A stretch of DNA of 64,000 bases. Origin: Cyclobacteriaceae bacterium (lineage in GTDB: Bacteria; Bacteroidota; Bacteroidia; Cytophagales; Cyclobacteriaceae). The position numbers were made by a program, and so were the translations under genes. The notes under the pieces were generated by a model. The model had not been told where the DNA came from. It saw only the letters and a program-made list of their open reading frames with translations, and searched no databases. Every line of letters begins with the position of its first letter. Positions within the stretch are counted from its first letter, which is position 1. Below, one piece after another: positions 54,526 to 64,000 of this stretch. The DNA lies in the NCBI GenBank assembly GCA_012033595.1, contig JAAUQL010000013.1:1-64000 (forward strand). The letters are read 5' to 3'.

Positions 54526-56349
54526 ATGTGCGGCATTAACTGTATAGTAGATAAGAAAAACAAGCTATCCAACAGCCTCATCAGCCTAATGGCGGAAGGC
54601 ACCCGCCATCGTGGGCCCGACGAAACGAAGACGGTACAAATGCTATCAGCAAATTGCACCTACCACCTGGCCGCCAACAGACTCAAAATCACCGATCAGT
54701 CATTTGTCGCCTCCCAGCCAATGTGCTCCGATGATGGCAAAACAGCCATGCTTTTTAACGGGGAAATCTATAATTTTCATGAGCTTAAAAATGAATTGCT
54801 GCAAAAAGGAATTCGTTTTTTTTCCAATTCCGATACCGAGGTTTTGTTCCATTGGTTGCGCATGTATGGCAGGGAAGGGGTGAAACGGCTTGAAGGAATG
54901 TTTGCGATCATATTTGTAAACCTGGAAAACGATGAAGTATTTGTGGTACGAGACAAGTTTGGAATCAAACCCTTGTATTATTTTCATGATAACCGCTGTC
55001 TGATCGTCTCTTCGGAGATTAAGGCAATAATCGGAACAGGACTGGTTGAGAAAGAATTAGACCCTCAGCAGGTAAGTCACTACCTCGCCTACAAATATGC
55101 CCAAAGCCCTGGTACTTTTTTCAAGCAAATCCTTGAGGTTCTACCCGGACAAACCCTAATTGTCCGCAAAGATGAAATAATACATGAGATATACACCGAA
55201 CCGATATGTGCTAAAGAGGAACTGGAAAATGCTACAATTGAAAACCTGCTTTGTGACAGTCTTTTGCAACAAATAGAGGCGCAAGTGCCTTTGGGTCTAT
55301 TGCTCAGTGGCGGTGTGGACAGCACGTTACTGCTTGCACTGGCTCAAAAAGAAGGATTTCAAATGCCTACTTTTTCTATCGTAAATTCCCGTGATGAACA
55401 GTCTTTTGGAACAAAAGACCATGCCTATGCAAAACTAGCAGCGGCACAATACGGTGCCATTCATCACGAGGTGGAGTTGAATAGTTCCATGCTGGGAAAT
55501 TTTGAGGATTTTATATCCACAGTAGATCAGCCCATTGGTGATTCGGCCTATTGGATGAGCTCGGAGATATGCAAATATGCGTCCTCTTCTGTGAAGGTAT
55601 TGCTCTCCGGCGCCGGTGCAGACGAGCTATTCGGTGGCTACAACAGGCACCGGGCCTTTGACCACTATTTGAAAAACAGAAAATATTATAGCATGGCGGC
55701 GCCCATTTTAAGACCTGTCATCGACCTGTTGCCCACTGGAAAGGCAATGCCATTTCGAAAAAAAATAAAACTAATCGACAAACTGCTTAGATCCATAGCG
55801 CACAATCCTGAAAATACTTTTCGACATTTTATCACTTTCGACGAATTTCGTGAAGGAATACTGCCGGAAACGGAAACTTCTACAAATGACAAATTGGGAT
55901 GGGCATTACAGCACGACCGAAAAAACTACCTGGTAAGCGATGTGCTGGCCCTGAGCGACAAAGCTTCCATGCTCCATGGAGTGGAACTGCGCGTGCCCTA
56001 CCTTTCAGGAAAATTGGCTGACTACCTTGCGAGAATACCAGGCGAAAAGTTAATGAAAGGTGGAGGAAAACGCCCACTTAAGGACTTATTGATAAAATAT
56101 GGAGGAAAAAAATATGCTTACCGCGCCAAAGAAGGCTTTGGCTTGCCCCTGGGCCATTGGCTCATGGATAAGAAAGCCAATCATTTGTGGGATGTGTTTC
56201 ATACTGAAAATAGCCTGATTTATCAGTATGTAAACAAAGAAAAAATAGATCGATTGGTTGGCGAGCACAAACGAAAAGCAGAAGACCACGGACCGCTCCT
56301 ATGGTCTGTTTTGGTTTTGGCTCATTGGCTGGAACTAAACGCATCATGA
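54526..56349 (+). CDS. AsnB-like glutamine amidotransferase/asparagine synthase
   Basis: A 607-residue class II amidotransferase beginning MCGINCIV (Cys2 nucleophile), with RHRGPDETK, FNGEIYNF, the PP-loop LLSGGVDSTLL near residue 263 and GAGADELFGGYNRH. Both active sites look intact. It overlaps the start of a glycosyltransferase gene by four bases. AsnB-like enzymes in such operons are thought to amidate carboxyl groups of polysaccharide sugars or lipid-linked precursors rather than make free asparagine. The separate asnB at 4.5 kb would cover the metabolic role. Confidence 0.88.
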   Translation: MCGINCIVDKKNKLSNSLISLMAEGTRHRGPDETKTVQMLSANCTYHLAANRLKITDQSFVASQPMCSDDGKTAMLFNGEIYNFHELKNELLQKGIRFFSNSDTEVLFHWLRMYGREGVKRLEGMFAIIFVNLENDEVFVVRDKFGIKPLYYFHDNRCLIVSSEIKAIIGTGLVEKELDPQQVSHYLAYKYAQSPGTFFKQILEVLPGQTLIVRKDEIIHEIYTEPICAKEELENATIENLLCDSLLQQIEAQVPLGLLLSGGVDSTLLLALAQKEGFQMPTFSIVNSRDEQSFGTKDHAYAKLAAAQYGAIHHEVELNSSMLGNFEDFISTVDQPIGDSAYWMSSEICKYASSSVKVLLSGAGADELFGGYNRHRAFDHYLKNRKYYSMAAPILRPVIDLLPTGKAMPFRKKIKLIDKLLRSIAHNPENTFRHFITFDEFREGILPETETSTNDKLGWALQHDRKNYLVSDVLALSDKASMLHGVELRVPYLSGKLADYLARIPGEKLMKGGGKRPLKDLLIKYGGKKYAYRAKEGFGLPLGHWLMDKKANHLWDVFHTENSLIYQYVNKEKIDRLVGEHKRKAEDHGPLLWSVLVLAHWLELNAS

Positions 56350-57523
56350 AAAAAATTCTGTACATCCACCAGTACTTTAAAACACCTGAAGAGGGTGGCG
56401 CCCTCAGATCGTATCATATCGCCTGTGAAATGGTGCGACGTGGCATGCAGGTAGAAATGATTACCGCATACAACGGCTCGAAGTTTCGCAAGGCGGTGGT
56501 GGAAGGCATGGTGGTGTACTATTTGCCTGTTGCTTATGCCAATGATTTTTCCACGTGGAAAAGATATTTTTCCTTTCTAAAATTTGCTTTTGCAGCCACC
56601 AAACTGGCAAGCAAAGTGCCAGATATAAAAATGGTATATGCCAGTTCCACTCCTCTAACAGTCGGTCTGGTGGCCATATGGCTTAGATGGAAAAGAAAAA
56701 TCCCATATGTTTTCGAGGTTCGTGACCTATGGCCCGAAGCACCGATTCAGCTTGGCTTTATCCGATCTCCCTTTTTGAAAGACATAAGCACGAAATTGGA
56801 AATAGCCATCTACAAAAATGCCAAACATATAGTGGCGCTGTCACCCGGAATGGCCAGTGGTGTACGCAAAAAATTTCCGACTGCTAAAATCACTGTAGTG
56901 CCCAATATGGCAGATGTGGCCTTTTTTGATTTTAAAACACAAAAAAACAAAGAAGCAGGGCATTTACGATTGGGTATTTTGGGGCTTTTGGCTTGTCAAA
57001 CAACCTGGATTTTGTATTGGAAATGGCTCAGGCATGCCTACTTGCAAGGGCAAAGGTCAGGTTTCTGATGATAGGTGCCGGGGCAAAGGCAAGGATGATC
57101 AGCACACGGGCACACCACATGAATTTGAATAACATCAGCATTTTGCCTCATCAAAACAGGAAGGAAATAAGACAATGGATGAAAGAGGTTGATGCCTGTC
57201 TTACCACATTCCTTGACATTCCTATCTTGCAAACCAATAGTCCCAACAAATTTTTTGAAGGCTTGGCGGCGGCAAAAATGTGCATCGTAAATACCCGTGG
57301 ATGGCTCAAAGAACTGGTGGAGGAGCACAAATGCGGCATATTTGTAGACGCAGCCCATCCCCGCGAATTCCCAAAAATGATTGCGCCATTTGTCGAAGAC
57401 GAGGCTTTACTACACACATATCAACAAAACGCCAGGAAGCTGGCTGTGGCCAGGTTTGCCAAAGATGACTTGGTCGGACAGATTGGCACTTTGATAGAAG
57501 AGCTGATGCTCAATAAGGAATAG
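56346..57523 (+). CDS. GT4 family glycosyltransferase (frameshifted)
   Basis: Joined at ~56962-56970 (one T missing from a T3 run), this is a 392-residue GT-B enzyme of the WbuB type. N-terminal half: KKILYIHQYFKTPEEGGALR, VYASSTPLTVG and PYVFEVRDLWPEAPIQLG; after the join GYFGAFGLSNNLDFVLEMAQ, then QTNSPNKFFEGLAAAK near the nucleotide-sugar site. The start overlaps the asnB-like stop as ATGA, so the two are translationally coupled. Likely acts in surface-polysaccharide synthesis on the cytoplasmic face. The last 14 bases overlap the end of gldB on the other strand. Confidence 0.82.
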
Positions 57524-58529
57524 GCTTGTATTTTGACTCATTGAATATTTTTTGAGCGTCTTGCTCCTGCATAAGCATGGGCAGGCTTATCTCCGGATTT
57601 TGAGCTGCATATTTCTCTACTATTCTCCAACCAATCCATCGGCCAATACGCCCGGGACAATTTTCTCCGATTTCAATAGTTTGTGGCCGCTCGCTGAGGA
57701 ACTTGTCTTTGATATATGGACTTTTCTCGAAAAGCACCTCGTTTTCCAGCATGCTTGCCCATATTACTTGTTCATGCTCTGTGATGTCCCGGGTTTCAAA
57801 AGCGGTGTATCCGGTAAAAAGACTGTCGGGGGTGCAGGGCATCAGATTTTTGGCCATATGGTAGGCTTTGCCATAATAGATCATATCTGCCAGGGCAGAT
57901 TTATCTTCGTAGTCGGTCGCATTGAAAAAATTGGCATACATCAGCATGATTTGCGGAACCATATACTCCTTTTGGTACCGTTTCAAAATATAGCCGGGGA
58001 TATCTAGTGGCTGGTATTTGCCCTGAGCGCCCAGGTAATAGTCGAGGCCAATGATAATGAGGCTGTCCGAAAGATACAGATCATTGGCTATTCCGGTGAC
58101 CACCGTTTGAATTTTTGGAATTTTGGCACTGGGAAAATAATACTTTAGGTAACGAAAAGCCTCTTCGAACTGGTGCCGGATATCTTCCAAATCGCCAAAG
58201 GTGCGATCCACTTCTATGAAGAGCGAGTCTATGCCGGGGTCATTCATCAAATTGTAAAAACGATCCCCCAATATTCCAGGATGGGGATATTCTTGTAACT
58301 TTAAGAATTCGTTAGTAAAGGTGGCATGGCTAAACAATAGTTTTTCCAGGCTGGCTTTACTTTCTATTTTATGCAGTTTTTTATCGAGGCGTTCTATCTC
58401 TATGGATATTTCGATGTCAGAAACATTGGGAGCATCTATACATTTGTCATTGTCGCAAGCAATAAACAAAACAGAAAACAGTAATAGAGTAAAAAAACTT
58501 TTTGAGCGCTTTAATTGAACCTGCTTCAT
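57510..58529 (-). CDS. gldB: gliding motility lipoprotein GldB
   Basis: A 339-residue protein with a lipobox (VLFIAC, Cys ~25) and the GldB features: IERLDKKLHKIESK, LQEYPHPGILGDRFYNLMND, IKDKFLSERPQTIEIGENC and the C-terminal GRWIGWRIVEKYA. GldB is required for gliding in Flavobacterium johnsoniae; its mechanism is not known. It lies between a glycosyltransferase (14-base tail overlap) and a divergent barrel gene whose ATG is only 16 bases from its own. Confidence 0.9.
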   Translation of the reverse strand: MKQVQLKRSKSFFTLLLFSVLFIACDNDKCIDAPNVSDIEISIEIERLDKKLHKIESKASLEKLLFSHATFTNEFLKLQEYPHPGILGDRFYNLMNDPGIDSLFIEVDRTFGDLEDIRHQFEEAFRYLKYYFPSAKIPKIQTVVTGIANDLYLSDSLIIIGLDYYLGAQGKYQPLDIPGYILKRYQKEYMVPQIMLMYANFFNATDYEDKSALADMIYYGKAYHMAKNLMPCTPDSLFTGYTAFETRDITEHEQVIWASMLENEVLFEKSPYIKDKFLSERPQTIEIGENCPGRIGRWIGWRIVEKYAAQNPEISLPMLMQEQDAQKIFNESKYKPIPY

Positions 58530-58545
58530 TTAAATACATTATAAT

Positions 58546-59184
58546 ATGAAATATGTAATTACTGCAAGTTTAGTGATTTTGACGCTAAATGCTTCAATTG
58601 CCCAAACTAAACTAGGCCTCAAAGTTAACACCTCTCTGATCGCGTACCGGATAGACCAAAAATCGAACAGTATGGATGAACTCGGTGCCGGGCCAAAGCC
58701 CTTGGTACTCTCGGCAACGCTGTTTGCAGATATTCCACTGTCAAAAAATTACTTTTTCTCCACAGGAATCGGTTATATATCCAAAAGGGTCAACCTGGAA
58801 GTAATGCAGGAAGAAGGTCTGGAGGTGCAGGACAAAAGCTACAACCTACAGTATGTACAGTTGCCCGCCACTATAAAACTATATACCAATGAGATTGCGC
58901 TCGACAAAAAGTTGTATTTCCAATTTGGGCCATTGTTCGAGATCAACATTCATAGCAAAGAAAAAGACGGTCAAATAGATGTGATGAGCAAGTCGCAATT
59001 TTTCGACATATCCTTGCTGTTTGCTACCGGAATTCAGATTCAGGTGGCACCGCAGACGGCCATCTTATTGGGCATCAATTACACCAGAGGGCTAGTGAAC
59101 ATAGTGTCCAAACCGGCTTTGCCACAAATGGATCCGGTCATCAAAAACGACCTGTACGGCATAGATGTGGCCATAAAATTCTGA
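58546..59184 (+). CDS. outer membrane beta-barrel protein (OMP_b-brl_2 type)
   Basis: A 212-residue protein: signal peptide (to ~19, NASIAQ), then antiparallel strand patterns (GLKVNTSLIAYRI, VLSATLFADIPLSKNYFFST, YNLQYVQLPATIKLY) and a C-terminal strand ending in F. It fits the eight-strand porin-like barrels of Bacteroidota, such as PorT-type proteins. PorT itself is a T9SS part, but this assignment cannot be made from sequence alone. An M16 protease gene follows 49 bases downstream (from the ATG at 59234). Confidence 0.8.
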   Translation: MKYVITASLVILTLNASIAQTKLGLKVNTSLIAYRIDQKSNSMDELGAGPKPLVLSATLFADIPLSKNYFFSTGIGYISKRVNLEVMQEEGLEVQDKSYNLQYVQLPATIKLYTNEIALDKKLYFQFGPLFEINIHSKEKDGQIDVMSKSQFFDISLLFATGIQIQVAPQTAILLGINYTRGLVNIVSKPALPQMDPVIKNDLYGIDVAIKF

Positions 59185-59233
59185 TAGTATCATGCATTTC
59201 AAGACCCTTAATTTCACCCTTAAAAAAAACAAT

Positions 59234-62048
59234 ATGCGTAGTTTTCTCATTGTTGCCTGCTTTCTTCTTTTAATACACGAATCGTTGCCGGGGCAAAATA
59301 TTTCTGTGAAAGAAAATGATTCGATTTCTATTCCTACAGATGAACAGGTGAAAATAGGCACCTTGGAAAACGGGCTGAAATATTATATAAGAGAAAATAA
59401 AAAGCCGGAAAACAGGGCAGAATTGCGATTGGTGGTTAAAGCAGGATCAATTTTAGAGGACGAGGATCAATTGGGTCTGGCTCACTTTATGGAGCATATG
59501 GCATTTAATGGTACGGAAAATTTTGCCAAAAACGACCTGGTGAGCTATCTGCAGTCGATCGGGGTCAAGTTTGGCGCCGACCTCAATGCCTACACCTCAT
59601 TTGATGAGACAGTTTACATATTGCCGGTACCCACCGACGATGAGAAGATTTTGAACCAAAGTTTTCAAATCCTGGAAGATTGGGCACATCGAGTCACCCT
59701 GGCGCCGGCAGACATAGATAGTGAGCGTGGTGTGGTGATAGAAGAGTGGCGAAATGGTCGAGGAGCCGCCCAGCGGATGCGCGACGAGACCTTCCCGGTA
59801 TTGCTAAAAGGCTCGAAATATGCACAGCGCTTGCCTATAGGCACGCTGGAAAGCCTCGAAAGCTTTGACCATGCCGCTTTGCAGCGCTTTTACCAGGATT
59901 GGTACCGCCCCAGCCTGATGGCTGTAATTGCGGTGGGCGATTTTGATGCCCGGGAAATCGAGAAAAAGATAAAAACGCATTTTGCTTCATTGCAAAACCC
60001 TGAAAACGAAAGGGAAAGAAAGCAATTTGGCCTGCCTGACCATGACGAAACCCTGGTAACCATCGCCACCGATGAAGAAGCCACTTTTAGCACGGTAGGG
60101 CTGTACATCAAAACGGACAAGGAACAGGAAATTTTTCTTCATGATTACTACAACAGCCTGCTCCACATCTTCTATACGGGCATGCTCAATCAACGATTGC
60201 AGGAGATTGCCCAGCAGCCCGATGCCCCATTTATCTCTGCGGGTACGAGTTACCGAAATTTCCTCGGCGACAAAAATGCCTTTACCGCCATGGCCAATGT
60301 GAGGGAAGGCGGCATCAGCGAAGGTCTCGAAGGCGTGCTTACCGAGACGGAACGGGTTAGAAGATTTGGGTTTACCGCCCCGGAACTTGAACGATTCAAA
60401 AAAGATTTTTTTAAGCTATTTTGAAAAATCATATAATGAAAGAGATAAATCTCAATCCAGAAATTATGCTCAGGAATACATCCGAAACTTCCTGGACAAC
60501 GAGCCTATTCCGGGTATTGAATTTGAATATCACTTCGCCAACGAGCACATACCCACTATCGCACTGGAAGAAATCAATGCACTGAGCCAAAAGTTTTTCA
60601 AAGAAGGCAACAGGGTAATTGTGGTCAATGCCCCCAAAAAGGAAGATGTAATATTGCCCACAAAAGATGAGCTACTTGACGTGTTGTCGCTGGTGCAGCA
60701 AAAGCACATTTCGCCTTATATAGATGATATGGCAGGTCAAAAATTGATGGAGGAATTGCCAGAGTCCGGCTCAATAGTCAGCGAAGAGCAGATAGAACAA
60801 ATCGATGTGACCGAAATCACCCTGAACAACGGGGTAAAAGTGATCTTGAAACCGACGGATTTCAAAAACGATGAAATCGTTATGACCGCCTGGAGCGAGG
60901 GAGGAAGTTCACTTTACGACCTTGATGATTACCAGTCGGCTGCCAATGCCGATGCTGTAGTCAATGAATGCGGTGTTGCCGGATATTCACCAAGCGACTT
61001 GCAAAAATTATTGGCGGGCAAAACCGCCAACGCCAGGCCATATATCGGCACCCTGGGCGAAGGTCTCAATGGAAGCTGTACGCCTAAAGATATGGAAACG
61101 ATGTTTCAGCTTACACATTTATACTTCACCAAGCCAAACAAAAGCAAAGACCTTTTCGAGGCCTACATCGACAAAAGCAAAGCACTTTATAAAAACCTGC
61201 TCTCCAATCCCACCTATTATTTTTATAATGAAAGTGCCAAAGTGATGTCGCAAAATCATCCGCGGGGAGGACAGTTTCCAACCGAAGAAGACTGGGACAA
61301 AATCAACTTCGATCGCACTTTTGAAATTTACAATGAGCGCTTTCAAAATGCCGCTGACTTCACGTTCGTGATCGTGGGCAATTTCAGCCTCGACAGCATC
61401 AAACCCTACCTTGCCCGCTATCTGGGCAGTCTGCCGGCAAGCGACAGGCAAGAAAGCTGGCGAGATCTGGGAATCAGACCACCCGGTGGTGTAGTGAAAA
61501 AAGATTTTAGAAAGGGCGCAGACCCCAAAAGTTCGGTTTCCATTCGCTTTCATGGCGAATATCAGTATGACCGCAAGACCAACCATCAGATCAGCTCGCT
61601 TACCGACCTGATGGATATTTTGCTCATTGAGAAGATTCGGGAAGAAAAAGGCGGAGTGTATGGCATCAGTGCCAGACCTTCGACAAGCAAAGATCCATTC
61701 GAAAACTATATGATAAGCATCAACTTCCCCTGCAAACCTGAAAATTCAGACACACTGACCAATGCAGTGTTTGAAGTGATTCACAGCATAAAGCACGATG
61801 GGGTTGACACCGCACCAGTAAACAAAGTAAAAGAAACCCAGACCCGGGAAATGGAGGTGAAAATAAAAGAAAATGGCTATTGGGTCAGTGCGTTAAAATA
61901 CAGCTATGAGCATGGATACGACCCGATAGAGATTGTCAACTATCAGGAAAAAATCGATTCCCTCACACCTGAGATACTGCAGAAAACCGCCCTAAAATAC
62001 CTGAACGAGAAAAGTTATGTGTATCTGAGGTTGTTGCCTCAGGAGTAA
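59234..62048 (+). CDS. M16 family zinc metalloprotease, PqqL-type (frameshifted)
   Basis: Restored at the T7 run 60406-60412 (one extra T), this is a 937-residue protein with two M16 halves. A signal peptide (to ~20, SLPGQ) is followed by the inverted zinc motif HFMEHMAFNGT and ERGVVIEEW, with the Glu ligand; the second half has the inactive-type M16 repeat (ADAVVNECGVAGYSPSDLQK, FTFVIVGNFSLDSIKPYL, REEKGGVYGISARPS). The start chosen is the ATG at 59234 because it begins a signal peptide; an ATG at 59192 is in frame but adds a charged leader. It would degrade peptides in the periplasm. Confidence 0.87.
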
Positions 62049-62120
62049 TCGCTGAGGTCTCTGAAAAATATATACATTTTGCCGGGGATGAGATAGTTGT
62101 GGCTTTCGACTGACTAAATC

Positions 62121-62327
62121 GGGTCTGCTTAGAAAAATTTTGTGGATGATTAAACAAAGGGAAAGGAGCGCAGACCCGTCAAACAGCGGGGTGCGATGGG
62201 CAGTGCGTGTAAGCATTTTTTTATCTTGATTTTTCTTTGCTTATATGCTTTTTATCAAATAAAAAAGGCGATAAAATAAAGCAAAATCCGGGTGAATTGC
62301 CCGGAAACATGATAATTGGAGATATTT
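62121..62327. repeat. dispersed intergenic repeat, copy B
   Basis: Related to copy A at 35073-35317. Head: inverted repeat GGGTCTGC / GCAGACCC (62121-62128 and 62170-62177) around AAAAATTTTGTGGATGAT and more. Tail: 62261-62327, about 70% identical to copy A, with a CCGGG-tgaattg-CCCGG hairpin. It lies in the convergent gap between the M16 protease and the histidine kinase, as copy A does between two other convergent genes. Confidence 0.6.
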
Positions 62328-62343
62328 AGCAAACCCTAAGCCG

Positions 62344-64000
62344 TCAATCTTCCAACTTGGGCGCGGCATCGTAACGGTTTTTGAGGTTGGGCAAAGATAC
62401 CCTGAAGCAGGTACCTTGACGCATTTTTGACTTTACCTTTATTTTGCCTTTGAGTTTTTCCACTGTCTCCTTCACAATATATAGCCCGAGGCCCGAACCA
62501 CTAAATTCCTGGGTGGCTCTAAAGAACATCTCGAAGATTTTGGGAAGGTACATTTCAGATATGCCAATGCCATTGTCCGATACCTCTATCACGCACTGGT
62601 CGCTCTCCATAAAGACCTTTACTTTAACAAACGGCTCCGGCTGATTGCCATTTGAATACTTTAAACTATTGGAGATCAAATTGTTTAGTATGATTGACAA
62701 GCGCTGTCTATCGGTATAAAACTGCAATTCTTCTTCGATATCGCATATGCGCTCCACCCGTTCAGCAGCTTTAGTATAGTGTTGGCCTTCGAATATTTCA
62801 TCGAGCAAGTCCCGAAAATCGATGCGGCTTACTGTTATGCCCAATCTCGAATTTCTCGATAGATTTATGATTTCTTTAATAAATAGATCCAGCTTCTGAA
62901 TGCTTTTCTCCTGAAGGGTGATATAATCGGCTATTTTATCGTGATCGGTCTCCATTTTCATGAGGCTGATCAAGCCTAAAATGGAGGTCAGTGGTGCCCG
63001 CAAATCATGGGATACCCGGTACACAAAGCTATCAAGTTCATTGTTAACTTTTTGCAGGTCGCGGTTTTTTTCAATCAGCTTAAACTGGCTGTTCTTGAGC
63101 TGGGTGATGTCTTCTATAAAAACCGACACCCCTTTTATCTTGCCTATTTCGCGAATCGGAAAGGTCTTAATTTCCCACACCCGCTCCTGGTTATCAAAGT
63201 TGTCTTGTTCCAGATAGATGCCTGGCTTGCCTTTGAGTGCAGATTCAAATCGCGCTTTCCATTCCTCCTGTACTTTTTCATTGGTGATCAATTCCAGTAG
63301 GTTCTGATGGATCCTGGGAATTTTGCCATACCGGCGGCTTACTTCATTAGAAAAGGCCGCATTAAAATCGATAATCTCCAATCGATTGTTCATCAGCCAG
63401 GTGACACGATCCGAATTGTCGAGTATGGCCCGCAGATTCGATTCTTTGTCGATAAAGTCAACTATGCGTTCGGCAACTTTCAGCTCCAGATTTTGGTTGA
63501 GCTCTTTGTATTCTTTTATGATTTCTGCGACATCTTGCTGTAATAGCGAAAAGGCATTGATCAATTCAAAATGCGGATCGTCATCGTCCACCTCAATTTC
63601 CACCTTTTTGAATTTCCCCTCCCACGAAATTTGGCCAATGGCTTCTAGTACCTTGTTGGTGCTATCAGTATGATTTTTCTTATAGTGCTCAATGATGTCG
63701 ATCAACTCTTCCTTGCTTTTGAGGCTGAGTGATATGCGGTCGGTGACGGTCCAATCGGGAGAATAGTCTATACCTGCTTCGGGTGGAGTCTGCGACAATA
63801 TCCTGTTGGTGGCTTCTTCTATTGACTGCGAAAAAAACAAATTTTCTACCTTGCCCTGGTAAATGAATTGGTAGATGCGAATGAGGGTCTTGTATTTAGG
63901 CGATATGACCAGATATCTGCTTTTCCAGTATTTTTCGAGCCTGTTGTTACATTCAACTATGCCCTTTCTCACCCGTATGCCCGGGTTTTCCAAATTACGC
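62344..64000 (-). CDS. PAS-domain histidine kinase (5' end outside the window)
   Basis: At least 549 residues; the frame is still open at the window edge, so the start is probably beyond it. Visible order: an unidentified N-terminal region (RYLVISPKYKTLIRIYQF), a coiled linker, a PAS domain (ILDNSDRVTWLMNNRLEIID), HisKA with the phospho-acceptor His in YRVSHDLRAPLTSI, and HATPase with N-box NLISNSLKYS, G1 DNGIGI and G2 GSGLGLYIVKE. No transmembrane helix is visible, so the known part is cytoplasmic. No receiver domain is fused; the partner regulator is not adjacent within the window. Confidence 0.9.
   Translation of the reverse strand, partial: RNLENPGIRVRKGIVECNNRLEKYWKSRYLVISPKYKTLIRIYQFIYQGKVENLFFSQSIEEATNRILSQTPPEAGIDYSPDWTVTDRISLSLKSKEELIDIIEHYKKNHTDSTNKVLEAIGQISWEGKFKKVEIEVDDDDPHFELINAFSLLQQDVAEIIKEYKELNQNLELKVAERIVDFIDKESNLRAILDNSDRVTWLMNNRLEIIDFNAAFSNEVSRRYGKIPRIHQNLLELITNEKVQEEWKARFESALKGKPGIYLEQDNFDNQERVWEIKTFPIREIGKIKGVSVFIEDITQLKNSQFKLIEKNRDLQKVNNELDSFVYRVSHDLRAPLTSILGLISLMKMETDHDKIADYITLQEKSIQKLDLFIKEIINLSRNSRLGITVSRIDFRDLLDEIFEGQHYTKAAERVERICDIEEELQFYTDRQRLSIILNNLISNSLKYSNGNQPEPFVKVKVFMESDQCVIEVSDNGIGISEMYLPKIFEMFFRATQEFSGSGLGLYIVKETVEKLKGKIKVKSKMRQGTCFRVSLPNLKNRYDAAPKLED

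Overview
The window looks like chromosomal DNA of a free-living member of the Bacteroidota, most likely a Cytophagales-type gliding bacterium. The evidence is a GldB gliding lipoprotein, a secreted esterase with a C-terminal type IX secretion (T9SS) sorting domain, BatD, a DUF2807/GIN-domain protein, an OMP_b-brl-type barrel protein, an ECF sigma factor, and promoters of the Bacteroidota form TTTG-N19-21-TAnnTTTG ahead of several genes. tRNA genes do not encode CCA. I see no phage, conjugative element, CRISPR array or rRNA operon.

Layout. 1-4.0 kb (minus): a four-gene operon for an octaheme c-type cytochrome of the tetrathionate-reductase family, a membrane cytochrome b and two YeeE/YedE sulfur-compound transporters, the last fused to a rhodanese-like domain. 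4.5-8.6 kb: asparagine synthetase, LarC and a peroxiredoxin-like protein. 8.7-16.1 kb (minus): kduI-kduD for uronate breakdown, prfB with a programmed +1 frameshift, ilvE, a PduO-type cobalamin adenosyltransferase overlapping an ABC ATPase, and the cbpA-cbpM chaperone pair. 16.3-18.4 kb: an NlpC/P60 lipoprotein, tRNA-Ala, a REP-associated (RAYT/Y1) transposase with two REP-like repeats, tRNA-Leu and tRNA-Gly. 18.6-28.7 kb: M20 peptidase, DsbD-like protein, an unknown helical protein, a response regulator, rplU-rpmA, tRNA-Asn and a class III cyclase-TPR protein. 28.9-40.4 kb: batD-aroC, a DAACS transporter, an Nfu protein, unknown secreted proteins, YjbQ, PepE, a GIN-domain protein and an EF-G2-like translation factor. 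40.9-50.3 kb: the T9SS esterase, a pseudouridine synthase, a glucan pair (GT4 synthase-like plus GT35 phosphorylase-like), a degenerate receiver protein and an unknown secreted protein. 50.4-64 kb: uvrA, an ECF sigma factor with a small overlapping partner, an asnB-like amidotransferase coupled to a glycosyltransferase, gldB, a barrel protein, an M16 protease and the 3' part of a histidine kinase.

Two themes run through the window. First, twelve otherwise normal genes are each split by one or two single-base frameshifts (thirteen in total), nearly all in short A/T runs; restoring one base gives a family-typical full-length protein every time. This pattern points to homopolymer errors in the sequence rather than gene decay, and I annotate these as single genes. 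The prfB frameshift is different: it is the classical programmed site. Second, two kinds of small repeats are present: a REP-like palindrome that sits inside and at the end of its own RAYT gene, and a diverged ~205-245 bp intergenic repeat present once in each of two convergent intergenic regions (35.1 and 62.1 kb).

Most of the rest is ordinary housekeeping. The items most worth a second look are the sulfur/octaheme operon, the REP inside the transposase, the convergent-intergenic repeat, the EF-G2-like protein with altered GTPase motifs and the GT35 protein lacking the PLP lysine. All family assignments come from reading the sequence; no database search was run.
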